DNA of 64,000 bases from NCBI RefSeq assembly GCF_014204975.1, contig NZ_JACHMM010000001.1:2666001-2730000 (forward strand). Reading direction: 5' to 3'. The stretch comes from Jiangella mangrovi (GTDB taxonomy: Bacteria > Actinomycetota > Actinomycetes > Jiangellales > Jiangellaceae). Under the pieces are notes generated by a model. It did not search any database. It was given only the letters and a program-made list of their open reading frames with translations, and was not told where the DNA came from. Below, in pieces: positions 22,829 to 32,811 of this stretch (position 1 is the first letter of the stretch; each line of letters opens with the position of its first letter). A program made the position numbers and the translations under genes.

Positions 22829-25800
22829 ATGCGCCGATCCAGCCTGCTCGCAACCCTGTGCGCCAGCGCCCTGGCACTCACCGCCGCCGGCGTCCCACCG
22901 GTGGCACTGGCCGCGGAGTCCCCGCCGACGGCGGCCGCGGCCGAGGACCCGCGGTTCCGCGCCCTCGTCTTCACCAAGGTCACCGGGGAGCCGCACGAGT
23001 CGGCCGCCGCCGGCACGGAGCTCATCCAGGACCTCGGCGCCGAGCACGACTTCGAGGTGGTGGCCGACGACTCCACCGCGCTGTTCACCGACGAGGGGCT
23101 GGCCGGCTTCGACGTCGTCGTCTTCAACAACACGTCGTCGACGGCGGACGCCGCGCTGCTCGGCGAGGAGGAGCGGGCCGCGTTCACCCGCTACATCCAG
23201 GCCGGCGGCGGCTACGTCGGGCTGCACTCCGCGGCGCAGTCCGAGCCTGGCTGGGACTGGTACGCCGGCCTGGTCGGCACGACGGTCACCGGCCACGCGG
23301 ACGTCGGCGAGACCGGCACCCACCCCGGCCGCATCGAGGTGCTGGACCGGGTGCACCCGTCGACCCGCGACCTGCCGCAGCTGTGGGAGCGCTCGGAGGG
23401 CTGGGTCAACCTGGCGCCGGACCCGACCGGCGACGTGCACGTGCTGGCCGAGCTGAAGCTGCGCGACGGCATCCCCGGCCTGGACTCCGGGCTCAACCAC
23501 CCGTTCTCGTGGTGCCAGGTGTACGACGGGGGCCGCTCCTGGTACACCGCCGGCGGGCACGACGCCGCCGCGTTCGCGGAACCCGAGTTCGCCGGGCACC
23601 TGCTCGGCGGCCTGAGCTGGGCGGCCGGCGCGGAGCCCGGAGACTGCGGCGCCACCGACGACGAGAGCTTCGCCGTCACGCAGCTCACCGACGAGCTGGC
23701 CGACCCGTTCGAGCTGGAGGTGCTGCCGGACCGCCGGGTCATGTACATCCAGCGCACCGGGCAGTTCCGGCTGATCGACCAGACGACGCTCGAGGTCACC
23801 ACCGCCGGTGACCTGGAGCTGGGCCTGAGCACGGCGCGGCACTCCGACGGCCTGACGGGGTTCGCCCTCGACCCGGACTTCGCGACGAACGGCTGGCTGT
23901 ACGCGATGTACTCCGACCCCGAGGTCGCGCGGATCAACATCTCGCGGTTCACGTTCGACTTCGAGACGTCGCAGCTGGACATGGAGTCCGAGAGCCGGCT
24001 GCTGGACTTCCCGACCTGGCGCGACGTCGGCCTGGCGAACGTGCACATGGGCGGGGCGGTGGAGTTCGGCCCCGACGGCACGCTGTACGCGTCGATGGGC
24101 GACAACACCGACTTCTCGCAGTCGAACAACTACGCGCCGATCGACGAGCGCGAGGGCCGGGCCGCCTGGGACGCGCAGGCGACGTCGGCCAACACCAACG
24201 ACCTGCGCGGCAAGGTGATCCGGATCCAGCCGACCGACGACGGCGGCTACACGATCCCCGAGGGCAACCTGTTCCCGGAGTCCGACGACACCGAGGACAG
24301 GACCCGCCCGGAGATCTTCGCGATGGGCTTCCGCAACCCGTTCCGCATCACCGTCGACCAGCAGACCGGTGACGTCCTGGTCGCCGACTACGGGCCGGAC
24401 GCCACCCAGCCGAACCCGGCCCGCGGGCCCGAGGGCATCGTCGAGTGGAACGTCGTCAGCGAGGCGGGCAACTACGGCTGGCCGCACTGCGTCGGGAACA
24501 ACATCCCCTACATCGACTACGACTTCGCCACCGGCCAGTCCGGCGAGCCGTTCGACTGCGCCGGCGGCCCGGTCAACGACTCGCCGCACAACACCGGGCT
24601 GCAGCAGCTGCCGCCGGTGCAGGAGGCCTACGTCTGGTACAGCTACGCGACGTCACCGCAGTTCCCGGAGCTGGGCAGCGGCGGCGCGGCCCCGATGAGC
24701 GGCCCGGTCTACGACTACGACCCGGACCTGGAGTCCGACACCAAGTTCCCCGAGTACTACGACGGCACGTGGTTCGTCTTCGAGTACTCCCGGAACTGGT
24801 ACAAGACGATCACGCGGGCCGAGGAGTCCGGCGACCTGCTCTCGATCAACCCGGTCTTCGGCTCGACGACGTTCCGCGGCCCGTTCGATGCGGCGTTCGG
24901 CCCGGACGGCTCGATGTACGTCATCGACTTCGGCTCCGGCAGCGGCGCCGGGCGCGGCGACGTCAACGACGGCGCCGGCATCTACCGCATCGACTACGTG
25001 GGCGGCGACCGGCCGCCGACCCCGAAGGCGGCCGGCACTCCGACGTCGGGGCAGCTCCCGCTCACCGTCGAGTTCTCCAGCGAGGGCACGGAGCACTCCG
25101 CGGGGCTGCCGATGACCTACCACTGGTCCTTCGGCGACGGCGCCACCTCGGACGAGCCGAACCCGTCACACACGTACACCGAGGCGGGCAACTACACCGC
25201 GCTGCTCACCGTCACCGACAGCCGCGACCGCAGCTCGGTGGCCGCGGTGCGGATCGCCGCCGGCAACACCCGGCCCGAGGTCGCGTTCAGCTGGCCGCCG
25301 CACGGCGGCTTCTTCGACTGGGGCGACGAGGTCGCCTACGACGTCACGGTCGACGACGCCGAGGACGGCAGCATCGCCGGTGGCGAGATCGAGTGCGGCG
25401 CCGTCACCGTCGGGGCGCTGCTGGGACACGACCAGCACGCGCACCCGCTGGACAACTACCCGCACTGCACCGGGACCGTCCCGACCATCACCGACGGCGG
25501 GCACGGGCAGGAGACCAACCTCTACTACGTGCTGGAGTCGAGCTTCACCGACGCCGGCGCGCCCGGGGTCGAGCCGCTGACCGGCGGCGACTCGGTCCGG
25601 CTCAACCCGAAGCGGCGCGAGGCCGAGCACTTCTCCGCCGCCGAGGGGGTCCAGGTGTTCGAGCGGCCGCTGGCCAGCGCCCGGGCCCGGGTGGGCAGCA
25701 TCTCGCACGGCGACTGGATCCGGTTCGACACCGTCCACCTGGCCAACATCGAGTCGCTCACCGTCGGCGCCTCCGCGTCGGCCCACGGCGGCACCGTCGA

Positions 25801-27481
25801 GGTGCGTCGCGACGCCCCCGGCGGCGAGCTACTGGGCTCGGTGGACGTGCCGGTCACCGGCAGCGCGGACACCGTCGTCGAGCGGACGACGGACCTTGTC
25901 GACCCCGGCGAGACGTTCGACGTCTACCTGGTCTTCCGCAACGAGGGTGTCACCGCGGACCTGCTCGCACTGGACTGGGTGCGCTTCAACGGCGACGGCG
26001 TCAGCGTGCCGGCGCCGCCGTGCGCGGACGGGGGTGTCGACGAGTTCGACGGCGACGCCCTGGACCTGTCCTGCTGGTCCTCGATCGTGCGCCACGACCC
26101 GGCCGGTTACCACGTGGCCGACGGGAGCCTGGTGCTGCCGACGGCGCACGGCGAGCTGACCTCGGCCCAGGCCGACGCGACGAACCTCGTCATGCGGCCG
26201 GCGCCCGAGGACGGCTGGACCGCCACCACGCGGGTCACCGCCGACGTGGGGACGGCGTTCCAGCAGGCCGGGCTGGTGCTGCACGGCGGCGACGCGGACT
26301 TCGCGAAGCTCGTCGTCATGGCCCGGCCCGATGGCACCCGGCGGATGTCCTTCTTCACCGTCGCCGGCGGGCAGGAGCGCAACACCTCGGCCGACTACGT
26401 CGCGCTGCAGGCGGACTTCCCGGACACCTTCGAGCTGCGGCTGGTCAGCGACGGACTCGAGGTGACGGCGGAGTACTCGGCCGACGGCGAGAGCTGGCTG
26501 CCCGTGGGCCGGCCCTACGGCCTGGGCGCGGCGACCTGGAACGTCGGCGTGCTGGCGCTGTCCGGCGGCAACGGCGACCCGGCCATCCCCGTCGTCGACG
26601 TCGCGTTCGACCGGTTCGAGCTGGCCGAGTCCGAGCCGCAGGTCTGCCCCGACCCCGAGCCGGCCGACGGCTTCACCGCCCTGTGGGACGGGAAGACGCT
26701 GGAGGACTGGGAGATGGTGGGCAACGGGTCGTTCACCGTGACGTCGGACTGCACGCTGCTGAGCCGGGGCTCCGGCGGCCTGCTCTGGTACACGCCGCAG
26801 GCCTTCGGCGACTTCCACCTGAGGCTGGAGTACCGGATGAACAACGCCTCCGACAACTCCGGGGTGTTCCTGCGCTTCCCGGCGCCGCTGGACTGGGAGG
26901 GCCCCTGGGTCCGCCAGCCCGACGACAGCGTGCGGGGCTACGAGGCGCAGGTCCACGACGACCCGGGCGGCGGCGACCCGCAGAAGACCGGCTCGATCTA
27001 CAACTTCGCCACCATCACCGACGTCCTGGCGAACCCGATCGGGGAGTGGAACACCTACGAGATCCGCGCGGTCGGGCAGACCTACACCGTCTGGCTGAAC
27101 GGCGAGCTCGTGAACACCTACACCGGTGACGGGAGCCGGGCGCTCGAGGGGCACATCGGCTTCCAGAACCACCACGACGGCTCCGACGTCGAGTTCCGCG
27201 ACGTCTGGATCGCGGCGGTCGACGCCACCTGCCCGCAACCCGACGCCCGGGCGACGGTGGTGGTCGGCAGCGTCGACAGCGGCGTGCCGAACCGGGCCGC
27301 CGCCGACGGCTGCACGATCAACGACCTCATCGACGACGACGGGGAGTGGGAGTCCGCCGGGGCGTTCGTGCGCCACGTCGAGGAGGTCCTGGACCAGCTG
27401 CTGGCCGATGGTCTCGTCGACGCACGTGAGGCCGGGGCCATCCGGCGTGCCGCGCTGACGTCGGGCGTGGGCCGGGGCTAG
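22829..27481 (+). CDS. Secreted multidomain sugar-processing protein (ThuA, sugar dehydrogenase-like, PKD, CBM6-like, DUF1080, FIMAH)
   Basis: A 1550-residue exported protein. Order by residue: Sec signal 1-30; ThuA-like domain about 43-270; PQQ/GSDH-like beta-propeller about 281-720 (HSDGLTGFALDPDF, AMGFRNPFRITVD, DYGPDA); PKD about 729-813 (WSFGDGATSDEPNPSHTY); a CBM6-like region about 930-1057; a concanavalin-like domain about 1064-1267; a DUF1080/3-keto-glycoside hydrolase-like domain about 1280-1464; a C-terminal FIMAH domain about 1478-1550. ThuA and DUF1080 families act on 3-keto sugars, so oxidation, recognition and cleavage of a glycoside may be joined in one chain. A LacI-type operator lies upstream and a terminator follows. 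Confidence 0.9.
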   Translation: MRRSSLLATLCASALALTAAGVPPVALAAESPPTAAAAEDPRFRALVFTKVTGEPHESAAAGTELIQDLGAEHDFEVVADDSTALFTDEGLAGFDVVVFNNTSSTADAALLGEEERAAFTRYIQAGGGYVGLHSAAQSEPGWDWYAGLVGTTVTGHADVGETGTHPGRIEVLDRVHPSTRDLPQLWERSEGWVNLAPDPTGDVHVLAELKLRDGIPGLDSGLNHPFSWCQVYDGGRSWYTAGGHDAAAFAEPEFAGHLLGGLSWAAGAEPGDCGATDDESFAVTQLTDELADPFELEVLPDRRVMYIQRTGQFRLIDQTTLEVTTAGDLELGLSTARHSDGLTGFALDPDFATNGWLYAMYSDPEVARINISRFTFDFETSQLDMESESRLLDFPTWRDVGLANVHMGGAVEFGPDGTLYASMGDNTDFSQSNNYAPIDEREGRAAWDAQATSANTNDLRGKVIRIQPTDDGGYTIPEGNLFPESDDTEDRTRPEIFAMGFRNPFRITVDQQTGDVLVADYGPDATQPNPARGPEGIVEWNVVSEAGNYGWPHCVGNNIPYIDYDFATGQSGEPFDCAGGPVNDSPHNTGLQQLPPVQEAYVWYSYATSPQFPELGSGGAAPMSGPVYDYDPDLESDTKFPEYYDGTWFVFEYSRNWYKTITRAEESGDLLSINPVFGSTTFRGPFDAAFGPDGSMYVIDFGSGSGAGRGDVNDGAGIYRIDYVGGDRPPTPKAAGTPTSGQLPLTVEFSSEGTEHSAGLPMTYHWSFGDGATSDEPNPSHTYTEAGNYTALLTVTDSRDRSSVAAVRIAAGNTRPEVAFSWPPHGGFFDWGDEVAYDVTVDDAEDGSIAGGEIECGAVTVGALLGHDQHAHPLDNYPHCTGTVPTITDGGHGQETNLYYVLESSFTDAGAPGVEPLTGGDSVRLNPKRREAEHFSAAEGVQVFERPLASARARVGSISHGDWIRFDTVHLANIESLTVGASASAHGGTVEVRRDAPGGELLGSVDVPVTGSADTVVERTTDLVDPGETFDVYLVFRNEGVTADLLALDWVRFNGDGVSVPAPPCADGGVDEFDGDALDLSCWSSIVRHDPAGYHVADGSLVLPTAHGELTSAQADATNLVMRPAPEDGWTATTRVTADVGTAFQQAGLVLHGGDADFAKLVVMARPDGTRRMSFFTVAGGQERNTSADYVALQADFPDTFELRLVSDGLEVTAEYSADGESWLPVGRPYGLGAATWNVGVLALSGGNGDPAIPVVDVAFDRFELAESEPQVCPDPEPADGFTALWDGKTLEDWEMVGNGSFTVTSDCTLLSRGSGGLLWYTPQAFGDFHLRLEYRMNNASDNSGVFLRFPAPLDWEGPWVRQPDDSVRGYEAQVHDDPGGGDPQKTGSIYNFATITDVLANPIGEWNTYEIRAVGQTYTVWLNGELVNTYTGDGSRALEGHIGFQNHHDGSDVEFRDVWIAAVDATCPQPDARATVVVGSVDSGVPNRAAADGCTINDLIDDDGEWESAGAFVRHVEEVLDQLLADGLVDAREAGAIRRAALTSGVGRG

Positions 27482-27488
27482 AACGCGT

Positions 27489-27521
27489 CGCGCCCGCCAC
27501 GAGGAGCTCGTGGCGGGCGCG
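27489..27521. terminator. Bidirectional terminator between convergent genes
   Basis: Arms 27489-27503 and 27507-27521 are perfect 15-bp complements with a 3-nt loop, 8 nt after the stop of the secreted protein and 24 nt past the pstB stop. Confidence 0.85.
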
Positions 27522-27544
27522 GTCGCGTGCCGGGTGGTGCCTCG

Positions 27545-28324
27545 TCAGCCGAAGCGGCCGGAGACGTAGTCCTCGGTGGCCTTCACGCTGGGGTTGGTGA
27601 AGATCTTCGTGGTGTCGTCCATCTCGATCAGCTTGCCGGGTTTGCCGGTGCCCGCGATGTTGAAGAACGCGGTGCGGTCGCTGACCCGGGCGGCCTGCTG
27701 CATGTTGTGGGTGACGATGACGATCGTGTAGCTCTGCTTCAGCTCGCCGATGAGATCCTCGATGGCCAGCGTCGAGATGGGGTCGAGCGCCGAGCAGGGC
27801 TCGTCCATCAGCAGGACGTCGGGCTGGATGGCGATGGCGCGGGCGATGCACAGGCGCTGCTGCTGACCGCCCGAGAGGCCGGAGCCCGGCTTGTCGAGGC
27901 GGTCCTTGACCTCGTTCCACAGGTTCGCGCCCTGCAGCGACTTCTCGACGGTCTCGTTGGCCTGGCTCTTGCTCATGCGGCTGCTGTTGAGCTTGATGCC
28001 GGCCAGCACGTTGTCGCGGATGGACATGGTCGGGAACGGGTTGGGCCGCTGGAAGACCATGCCGACCTGGCGCCGGACCGTGACGGGGTCGACGTTGGAC
28101 CCGTAGAGGTCCTCGCCGTCGAGCAGGACCTTGCCCTGCACCCGCGCGCCGGGGATGACCTCGTGCATGCGGTTGAGGGTGCGGATGAAGGTGGACTTGC
28201 CGCAGCCGGACGGCCCGATGAAGGCCGTGACCGAGCGGGGTTCGATGGCCATCGACACGCCCTCGACGGCCAGGAAGCTGCCGTAGTAGACGTTCAGATC
28301 GCCGACGTCGATGCGCTTGGACAT
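27545..28324 (-). CDS. pstB: Phosphate ABC transporter ATP-binding protein
   Basis: ATPase of the high-affinity Pst phosphate importer, 259 residues. Walker [19 protein letters not shown], signature [16 protein letters not shown] and Walker [14 protein letters not shown] with the PstB-specific motif [12 protein letters not shown] and C-terminal [12 protein letters not shown]. It is the last gene of pstSCAB, 18 nt after pstA, and is closed by the terminator at 27489-27521. No phoU follows. Confidence 0.96.
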   Translation of the reverse strand: MSKRIDVGDLNVYYGSFLAVEGVSMAIEPRSVTAFIGPSGCGKSTFIRTLNRMHEVIPGARVQGKVLLDGEDLYGSNVDPVTVRRQVGMVFQRPNPFPTMSIRDNVLAGIKLNSSRMSKSQANETVEKSLQGANLWNEVKDRLDKPGSGLSGGQQQRLCIARAIAIQPDVLLMDEPCSALDPISTLAIEDLIGELKQSYTIVIVTHNMQQAARVSDRTAFFNIAGTGKPGKLIEMDDTTKIFTNPSVKATEDYVSGRFG

Positions 28325-28342
28325 GGTGGCGGTTTCCTTGCT

Positions 28343-29455
28343 CTAGCGGCCGGTCTTCGGGGCGAACAGGCGGGCGATGAGTCGGGCGACGAGGTTGAGC
28401 AGCATGACGATGAGGATCAGGGTCAGTGCCGCGGCCCACGCCCGGTCGAAGCTCGGCTGCGGTGACGAACCCGACAGCGGTCGCATCGCTTGGCTGTAAA
28501 CGTACGCGGGCAGCGACATCATCCAGTCGGAGAACGGGTTGGTGTTGATCGACGCCGTGAAGCCCGCGGTGACGATCAGCGGCGCGGTCTCGCCGACGAC
28601 GCGGGCGATGGCCAGCGTGGCGCCGGAGGCGATGCCGGAGATGGCCGTGGGGACGACCACCCGCACGATGGTGCGCCACTTGGGCACGCCCAGCGCGTAG
28701 GCGGCCTCGCGCAGCTCGTTCGGGACGATGCGCAGCATCTCTTCGCTCGAGCGCACGACCACCGGGATCATCAGCACCGACAGCGCGACGGCGCCGGCGA
28801 AGCCGTTGCGGGTGCCGACGCCGAACAGCACCGCGAACAGCGCGGCGGCGAAGAGGCCGGCCACGATGGACGGGATGCCGGTCATGACGTCGACGAAGAA
28901 CGTGATGGCCCGGGCCAGCCGGCCGCGGCCGTACTCGACCAGGTAGATCGAGGTGAGCAGGCCGATGGGCACCGAGATGATCGAGGCCAGCGCCGTGATG
29001 AGGAACGTGCCGACGATGGCGTGGTAGGCGCCGCCGATGTACGGGGCCGCGCCCTCGAGCGCCTGCTGGTCGTTGAGGCCGGTGACGTTGCGCATCGACG
29101 TCTGGAGGAAGTCGAGGCTGAACCGCTCGAGGCCGTTGTCGAGCACCGACCAGATGACCGAGATCAGCGGGACCAGCGCGATGCCGAACGCGGCGTAGAC
29201 CAGCGAGGTGACGAGCTTGTCGACGGCCTTGCGCCGGCCCTCGACCACGGCGGAGAGCACGGTGTTGACGACGATGAAGACCAGCACCGACAGGACGGCG
29301 AACCGGACCGGCGAGAACCCGCCGAACACGACCGACAGGCCGGCGCCGGCCGCGATGGACGCGGCCAGGACGACCTGGGTGGTGTAGCGGGGCAGCTGGT
29401 TGTGGGCCAGCGAGCTCGGGGCCGGGCTGGCGGGCGGCTTGGTGGCGACGGACAT
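28343..29455 (-). CDS. pstA: Phosphate ABC transporter permease PstA
   Basis: Inner-membrane permease of the Pst importer, 370 residues, longer than E. coli PstA because of about 100 extra N-terminal residues with two more membrane segments. The transport domain begins near IGGAYHAIVGTFLITALASI and carries the EAA loop (ELREAAYALGVPKWRTIVRVVVPTA). Its ATG overlaps the pstC stop (TGATG), so translation is coupled. Confidence 0.95.
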   Translation of the reverse strand: MSVATKPPASPAPSSLAHNQLPRYTTQVVLAASIAAGAGLSVVFGGFSPVRFAVLSVLVFIVVNTVLSAVVEGRRKAVDKLVTSLVYAAFGIALVPLISVIWSVLDNGLERFSLDFLQTSMRNVTGLNDQQALEGAAPYIGGAYHAIVGTFLITALASIISVPIGLLTSIYLVEYGRGRLARAITFFVDVMTGIPSIVAGLFAAALFAVLFGVGTRNGFAGAVALSVLMIPVVVRSSEEMLRIVPNELREAAYALGVPKWRTIVRVVVPTAISGIASGATLAIARVVGETAPLIVTAGFTASINTNPFSDWMMSLPAYVYSQAMRPLSGSSPQPSFDRAWAAALTLILIVMLLNLVARLIARLFAPKTGR

Positions 29456-30414
29456 CAGTTGGCCCCCGAGAACTCACTGCGGCGCGACACGATCCAGCGG
29501 GCGAACATGTTGACGGCGAGCGTGATGACGAACAGCACCAGGCCCGCGGCGATGAGCGTGTTCGTCTTGAGCCCCGACGACTCGGGGAAGTCGAGCGCGA
29601 TCTCCGCGGCGATGGTGCTGTTGCCGGCGGTGACCATGGACCAGGTGAAGCCGCCGGTCGAGAGCACCATGGCGACGGCCATGGTCTCGCCCAGCGCGCG
29701 GCCGAGGCCGAGCATGATGCCGGAGATGATGCCGGGCCGGCCGAACGGGATGACCGCCATGCGGATCATCTCCCAGCGGGTGGCGCCGAGCGCCAGCGCG
29801 GCTTCCTCGTGCAGGGTGGGCGTCTGCAGGAAGACCTCGCGGGAGATGGCCGTGATGATCGGCAGGATCATGACCGCCAGCACCAGGCCGGCGGTGAGCA
29901 TCGTGCGCCCGGTGGCCGAGGCCTGGCCGGAGAAGATCGGGATGAAGCCGAGGTTGTCGGCGAGCCAGGCCCAGGCCGGCTGCACCTGCGGCGCCAGCCA
30001 CTGGATGCCCCAGAGGCCGAACACGACGCTGGGGATGGCGGCCAGCAGGTCGACGACGTAGCCGAGGCTCTGGGCCAGCCGGCGCGGCGCGTAGTGCGAG
30101 ATGAACAGCGCGATGCCCAGCGCCAGCGGGGTCGCGACGACGAGCGCGATGATCGCCGCGGCGAGCGTGCCGAAGACCAGCGGCCAGACGTAGGAGAAGA
30201 AGCCCTCGCCGCCGTCGATCTCGGACGGGTCGGCCGTGAACGTGGGCAGCGCCTCGCTGATGAGGAAGACGGCCACGCCGGCCAGGATGAGCAGGATCAG
30301 GACACCCGCCACCAGCGTGGACCGGGAGAAGATGCGGTCACCGGCCCGGGTCCGGACCCGCGGCGCGGCTGGTGCGGGCTTCTGGGTGGGTGGTGGGTTC
30401 GCGGTGGTGGTCAC
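29455..30414 (-). CDS. pstC: Phosphate ABC transporter permease PstC
   Basis: Second permease of the importer, 319 residues with six main membrane segments and the EAA loop (EEAALALGATRWEMIRMAVIPFG). Starts at GTG 30414. It follows pstS with a 129-nt gap that holds a strong hairpin, and overlaps pstA by 1 nt at the other end. The PstA/PstC pair forms the phosphate channel. Confidence 0.95.
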   Translation of the reverse strand: MTTTANPPPTQKPAPAAPRVRTRAGDRIFSRSTLVAGVLILLILAGVAVFLISEALPTFTADPSEIDGGEGFFSYVWPLVFGTLAAAIIALVVATPLALGIALFISHYAPRRLAQSLGYVVDLLAAIPSVVFGLWGIQWLAPQVQPAWAWLADNLGFIPIFSGQASATGRTMLTAGLVLAVMILPIITAISREVFLQTPTLHEEAALALGATRWEMIRMAVIPFGRPGIISGIMLGLGRALGETMAVAMVLSTGGFTWSMVTAGNSTIAAEIALDFPESSGLKTNTLIAAGLVLFVITLAVNMFARWIVSRRSEFSGAN

Positions 30415-30469
30415 GGCGTCAGCTCCGGCTCAGTGGAGGTCTCGCGGGGTCAACCGGTGGTCGTGCGGA

Positions 30470-30511
30470 CGCCGGGCGGTCCGCCCCCGACTGGGGACGG
30501 GCCGCCCGGCG
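30470..30511 (-). promoter_or_regulatory. Intercistronic hairpin pstS-pstC
   Basis: Perfect 10-bp arms CGCCGGGCGG (30470-30479) and CCGCCCGGCG (30502-30511). Hairpins at this position in pst operons often protect or partly terminate the pstS message, giving excess binding protein. Confidence 0.5.
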
Positions 30512-30543
30512 ACATGGAACGTCCTGCGCACAGGATAAAACCG

Positions 30544-31689
30544 TCAGCCGACCTCGATGGACTCGACGACGGCCTGGACCTCGGCCTGCAGCTCGGGCGA
30601 GATCGGGGCCGAGCCCGCGGCGTCGGCCGCGGCCTGCTGGCCCTCGTCGCTCGCGACGTAGCCGACGTACGCCTTCACCAGGTCGCCGACCGCCGGGTCG
30701 GAGTACGCGGTGCAGACGATGGTGTACGAGACCAGCACGATCGGGTAGGCGCCGGACTCGGTGGTGTCGCGGGCCAGCTCGAGCGCGAGGTCGTTCTCGG
30801 CCCGGCCCTCGGCGCGCGGCGAGGCGTCGACGACGGCGGCAGCGGCCTCGGCCGAGTACTCGACGAACTCCGAGCCGACGCCGATGGCGGCGGTCTGGAG
30901 GTCGCCCACGGCGGCGGCGCTGGCGTAGCCGATGGTGCCCTCGGCGGCCTGGACGGCCGCGATGACACCGGCGGTCTGGGCGCCGGCCTCGCCACCGAGG
31001 TCAGGCGGGAAGACGCCGTCGGCCTCGTGGGTCCAGGCGTCGGGAGCGGCGGCGATCAGGTACTCGACGAAGTTCTCCGTGGTGCCGGAGTCGTCCGAGC
31101 GGTGCACCGGGGTGATAGCGGTGTCCGGCAGCGTCGCGTCGGGGTTGTCCGCCGCGATGGCCGGGTCGTTCCAGGTGGTGATGGTGCCGTTGAAGATGTT
31201 GGCCAGCGTCACCGGGCCCAGCTGCAGGTTGTCGACACCCGGCAGGTTGTACGGGATGGCGATGGGGTCGATGAACAGCGGGAGGTCGACGGCGGGAGCG
31301 CCACACGCGGTCTCGGCCGCGGCGAGCTCCTCCTCGTCCAGCGCGGCGTCGGAGCCGGCGAACGCGACGGCGCCCGAGGTGAACTGCTCACGGCCGGCGC
31401 CGGAGCCCTCGGGAGCGTAGTTGATGGTCACGTCGGGGTTCGAGCCCTGGAAGCCGGCGATCCACGCCTGGACCGCGGACTCCTGCGAGCTGGCGCCCGC
31501 GCCGTTCAGGGTGCCGGAGAGCTCGCTCGCGGGCTCCTCGCCCCCGGCCGTCTCGCTGCTGGAGTCGTCCGGCGTGTCCTCGTTGGAGGTGTCGGTCTCG
31601 GGGTCCGAGCCACAAGCAGCCAGCACGAGGGCGGCCGCGCTGGCGACCGCAACGGGTGCCAGCGTGCGGCGCACGATGCTGAGGTTCAC
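30544..31689 (-). CDS. pstS: Phosphate-binding lipoprotein PstS
   Basis: Extracytoplasmic phosphate receptor, 381 residues, anchored by a lipobox (LVLAAC at about 20-25). Phosphate-contact segments typical of PstS are present: GAGASSQESAVQAW, GSGAGREQF, FAGSDAALDEEE and HRSDDSGTTENF. A Glu/Asp/Thr/Ser-rich linker follows the lipid anchor. GTG 31689 has GGAAGGAC about 9 nt upstream; the frame beyond it (to 31812) runs through the PHO box and is not coding. Confidence 0.95.
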   Translation of the reverse strand: MNLSIVRRTLAPVAVASAAALVLAACGSDPETDTSNEDTPDDSSSETAGGEEPASELSGTLNGAGASSQESAVQAWIAGFQGSNPDVTINYAPEGSGAGREQFTSGAVAFAGSDAALDEEELAAAETACGAPAVDLPLFIDPIAIPYNLPGVDNLQLGPVTLANIFNGTITTWNDPAIAADNPDATLPDTAITPVHRSDDSGTTENFVEYLIAAAPDAWTHEADGVFPPDLGGEAGAQTAGVIAAVQAAEGTIGYASAAAVGDLQTAAIGVGSEFVEYSAEAAAAVVDASPRAEGRAENDLALELARDTTESGAYPIVLVSYTIVCTAYSDPAVGDLVKAYVGYVASDEGQQAAADAAGSAPISPELQAEVQAVVESIEVG

Positions 31690-31767
31690 GTCTGGTGTCC
31701 TTCCTGGACCTATTCGTCCTTGCGTATCGCCTAGAACGTAGATTTCGGAGGTGACGCCGTTCCCCGC

Positions 31768-31789
31768 TGAGAGTGAACGGGGAATGAAC
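31768..31789 (-). promoter_or_regulatory. PHO box upstream of pstS
   Basis: Two adjacent 11-nt direct repeats on the minus strand: GTTCATTCCCC (31789-31779) and GTTCACTCTCA (31778-31768). This matches the actinomycete PhoP site. It lies about 80 nt upstream of GTG 31689. Confidence 0.8.
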
Positions 31790-31893
31790 GGCTGGCGCAG
31801 AGCAGACGACATGTCTCTGACCGTGTGATGGCCGTCACGTGAACGGGCCGAGTGGTCGGTTTCGGGATGATCACGACCCGCCGTTGAGCGTGG

Positions 31894-32811
31894 TCACAGG
31901 TCGATAACCGGCGGTGGACCGGCCCCCTGCGGCAGGTGTCGCTCGACGGCGGTCACGTGCCCGTGCTCGTGGTGCAGGACGGCGAACCCGCCTGGCTCGA
32001 GACCGTCGCCGGGATCGACGCCGGCGGCCTCGAAGAGCATGGGCAGGATCGGCCGGTGCGAACACACCAGCGCGGCGTCGTCGCGCAGCAGCGTCCGCAG
32101 GATCGCGACGGCGGGATGCCGGCCGTCGCCGGCGCGCAGGCTCTCTTCGGACAGGTGCGGCTCCAGCTCGACCACCAGGCCCTGCTTGCGGGCGAACGGC
32201 CGCACGGTCTCGGCACAGCGCACGGAGTCGCTGGAGAGCACCCGGCGCAGCCCGAGCGTGCTCAGCGCCTCGCCGAGCGGCCCGAGGTCGGCGGTCCCCT
32301 CGGCGCTCAGCGGCCGCTCGATGTCGGGGCCGGTCCAGTCGGTGCGGTGGACGGCGTGGGCGTGGCGCAGCAGCACCAGCGGCGTGGTCCGCAGCGGCCC
32401 GCGCAGGGCGGTGCGGACGAGCTCGGCGTCGCGCTCGTAGCTGAGCCGCCGGACCGCCTCGCCCGCCGGCAGGAACACGACGTCGTCGACCTCGTGGTCG
32501 GGCAGCCGCGGCACCGGGTGCGGGTCGGCCTCGGCCAGCCAGTACCGGACCACCTTCGGCCGGCCGGTGGCCACGTAGTGCTGCGACGGCAGCGGCCGGC
32601 CCAGTGTGACGCGGTGCCCGGTCTCCTCGAACACCTCGCGGACCGCGCACGTCATGATGTGCTCGCCGTCGTCGAGCTTGCCCTTGGGCAGCGACCAGTC
32701 GTCGTACTTGGGCCGGTGCACGAGGCAGATCTCGACCCGCCCCTCGGGCGCGTCCTCCTGGTTCCGCCACAGCACCGTTCCGGCGGCGAGGACGGGATCT
32801 CGCCTGGCCAT
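31894..32811 (-). CDS. mutT1: MutT1-like Nudix hydrolase fused to histidine phosphatase
   Basis: A 305-residue two-domain enzyme. Residues 44-66 form the Nudix box (GKLDDGEH, then REVFEETGH), and a SixA-like histidine phosphatase domain begins near 145 with LLRHAHA (Arg149-His150). This architecture and the position next to ppk match mycobacterial MutT1, which hydrolyses 8-oxo-dGTP and diadenosine polyphosphates. Its ATG overlaps the stop of the CHAD gene (TGATG). It is last in the ppk operon. Confidence 0.88.
   Translation of the reverse strand: MARRDPVLAAGTVLWRNQEDAPEGRVEICLVHRPKYDDWSLPKGKLDDGEHIMTCAVREVFEETGHRVTLGRPLPSQHYVATGRPKVVRYWLAEADPHPVPRLPDHEVDDVVFLPAGEAVRRLSYERDAELVRTALRGPLRTTPLVLLRHAHAVHRTDWTGPDIERPLSAEGTADLGPLGEALSTLGLRRVLSSDSVRCAETVRPFARKQGLVVELEPHLSEESLRAGDGRHPAVAILRTLLRDDAALVCSHRPILPMLFEAAGVDPGDGLEPGGFAVLHHEHGHVTAVERHLPQGAGPPPVIDL

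Noticed and set aside
22829-27481. Two or more separate genes in the large secreted protein region
   Set aside because: The frame is continuous with no internal stop, and domain borders lack internal start signals.
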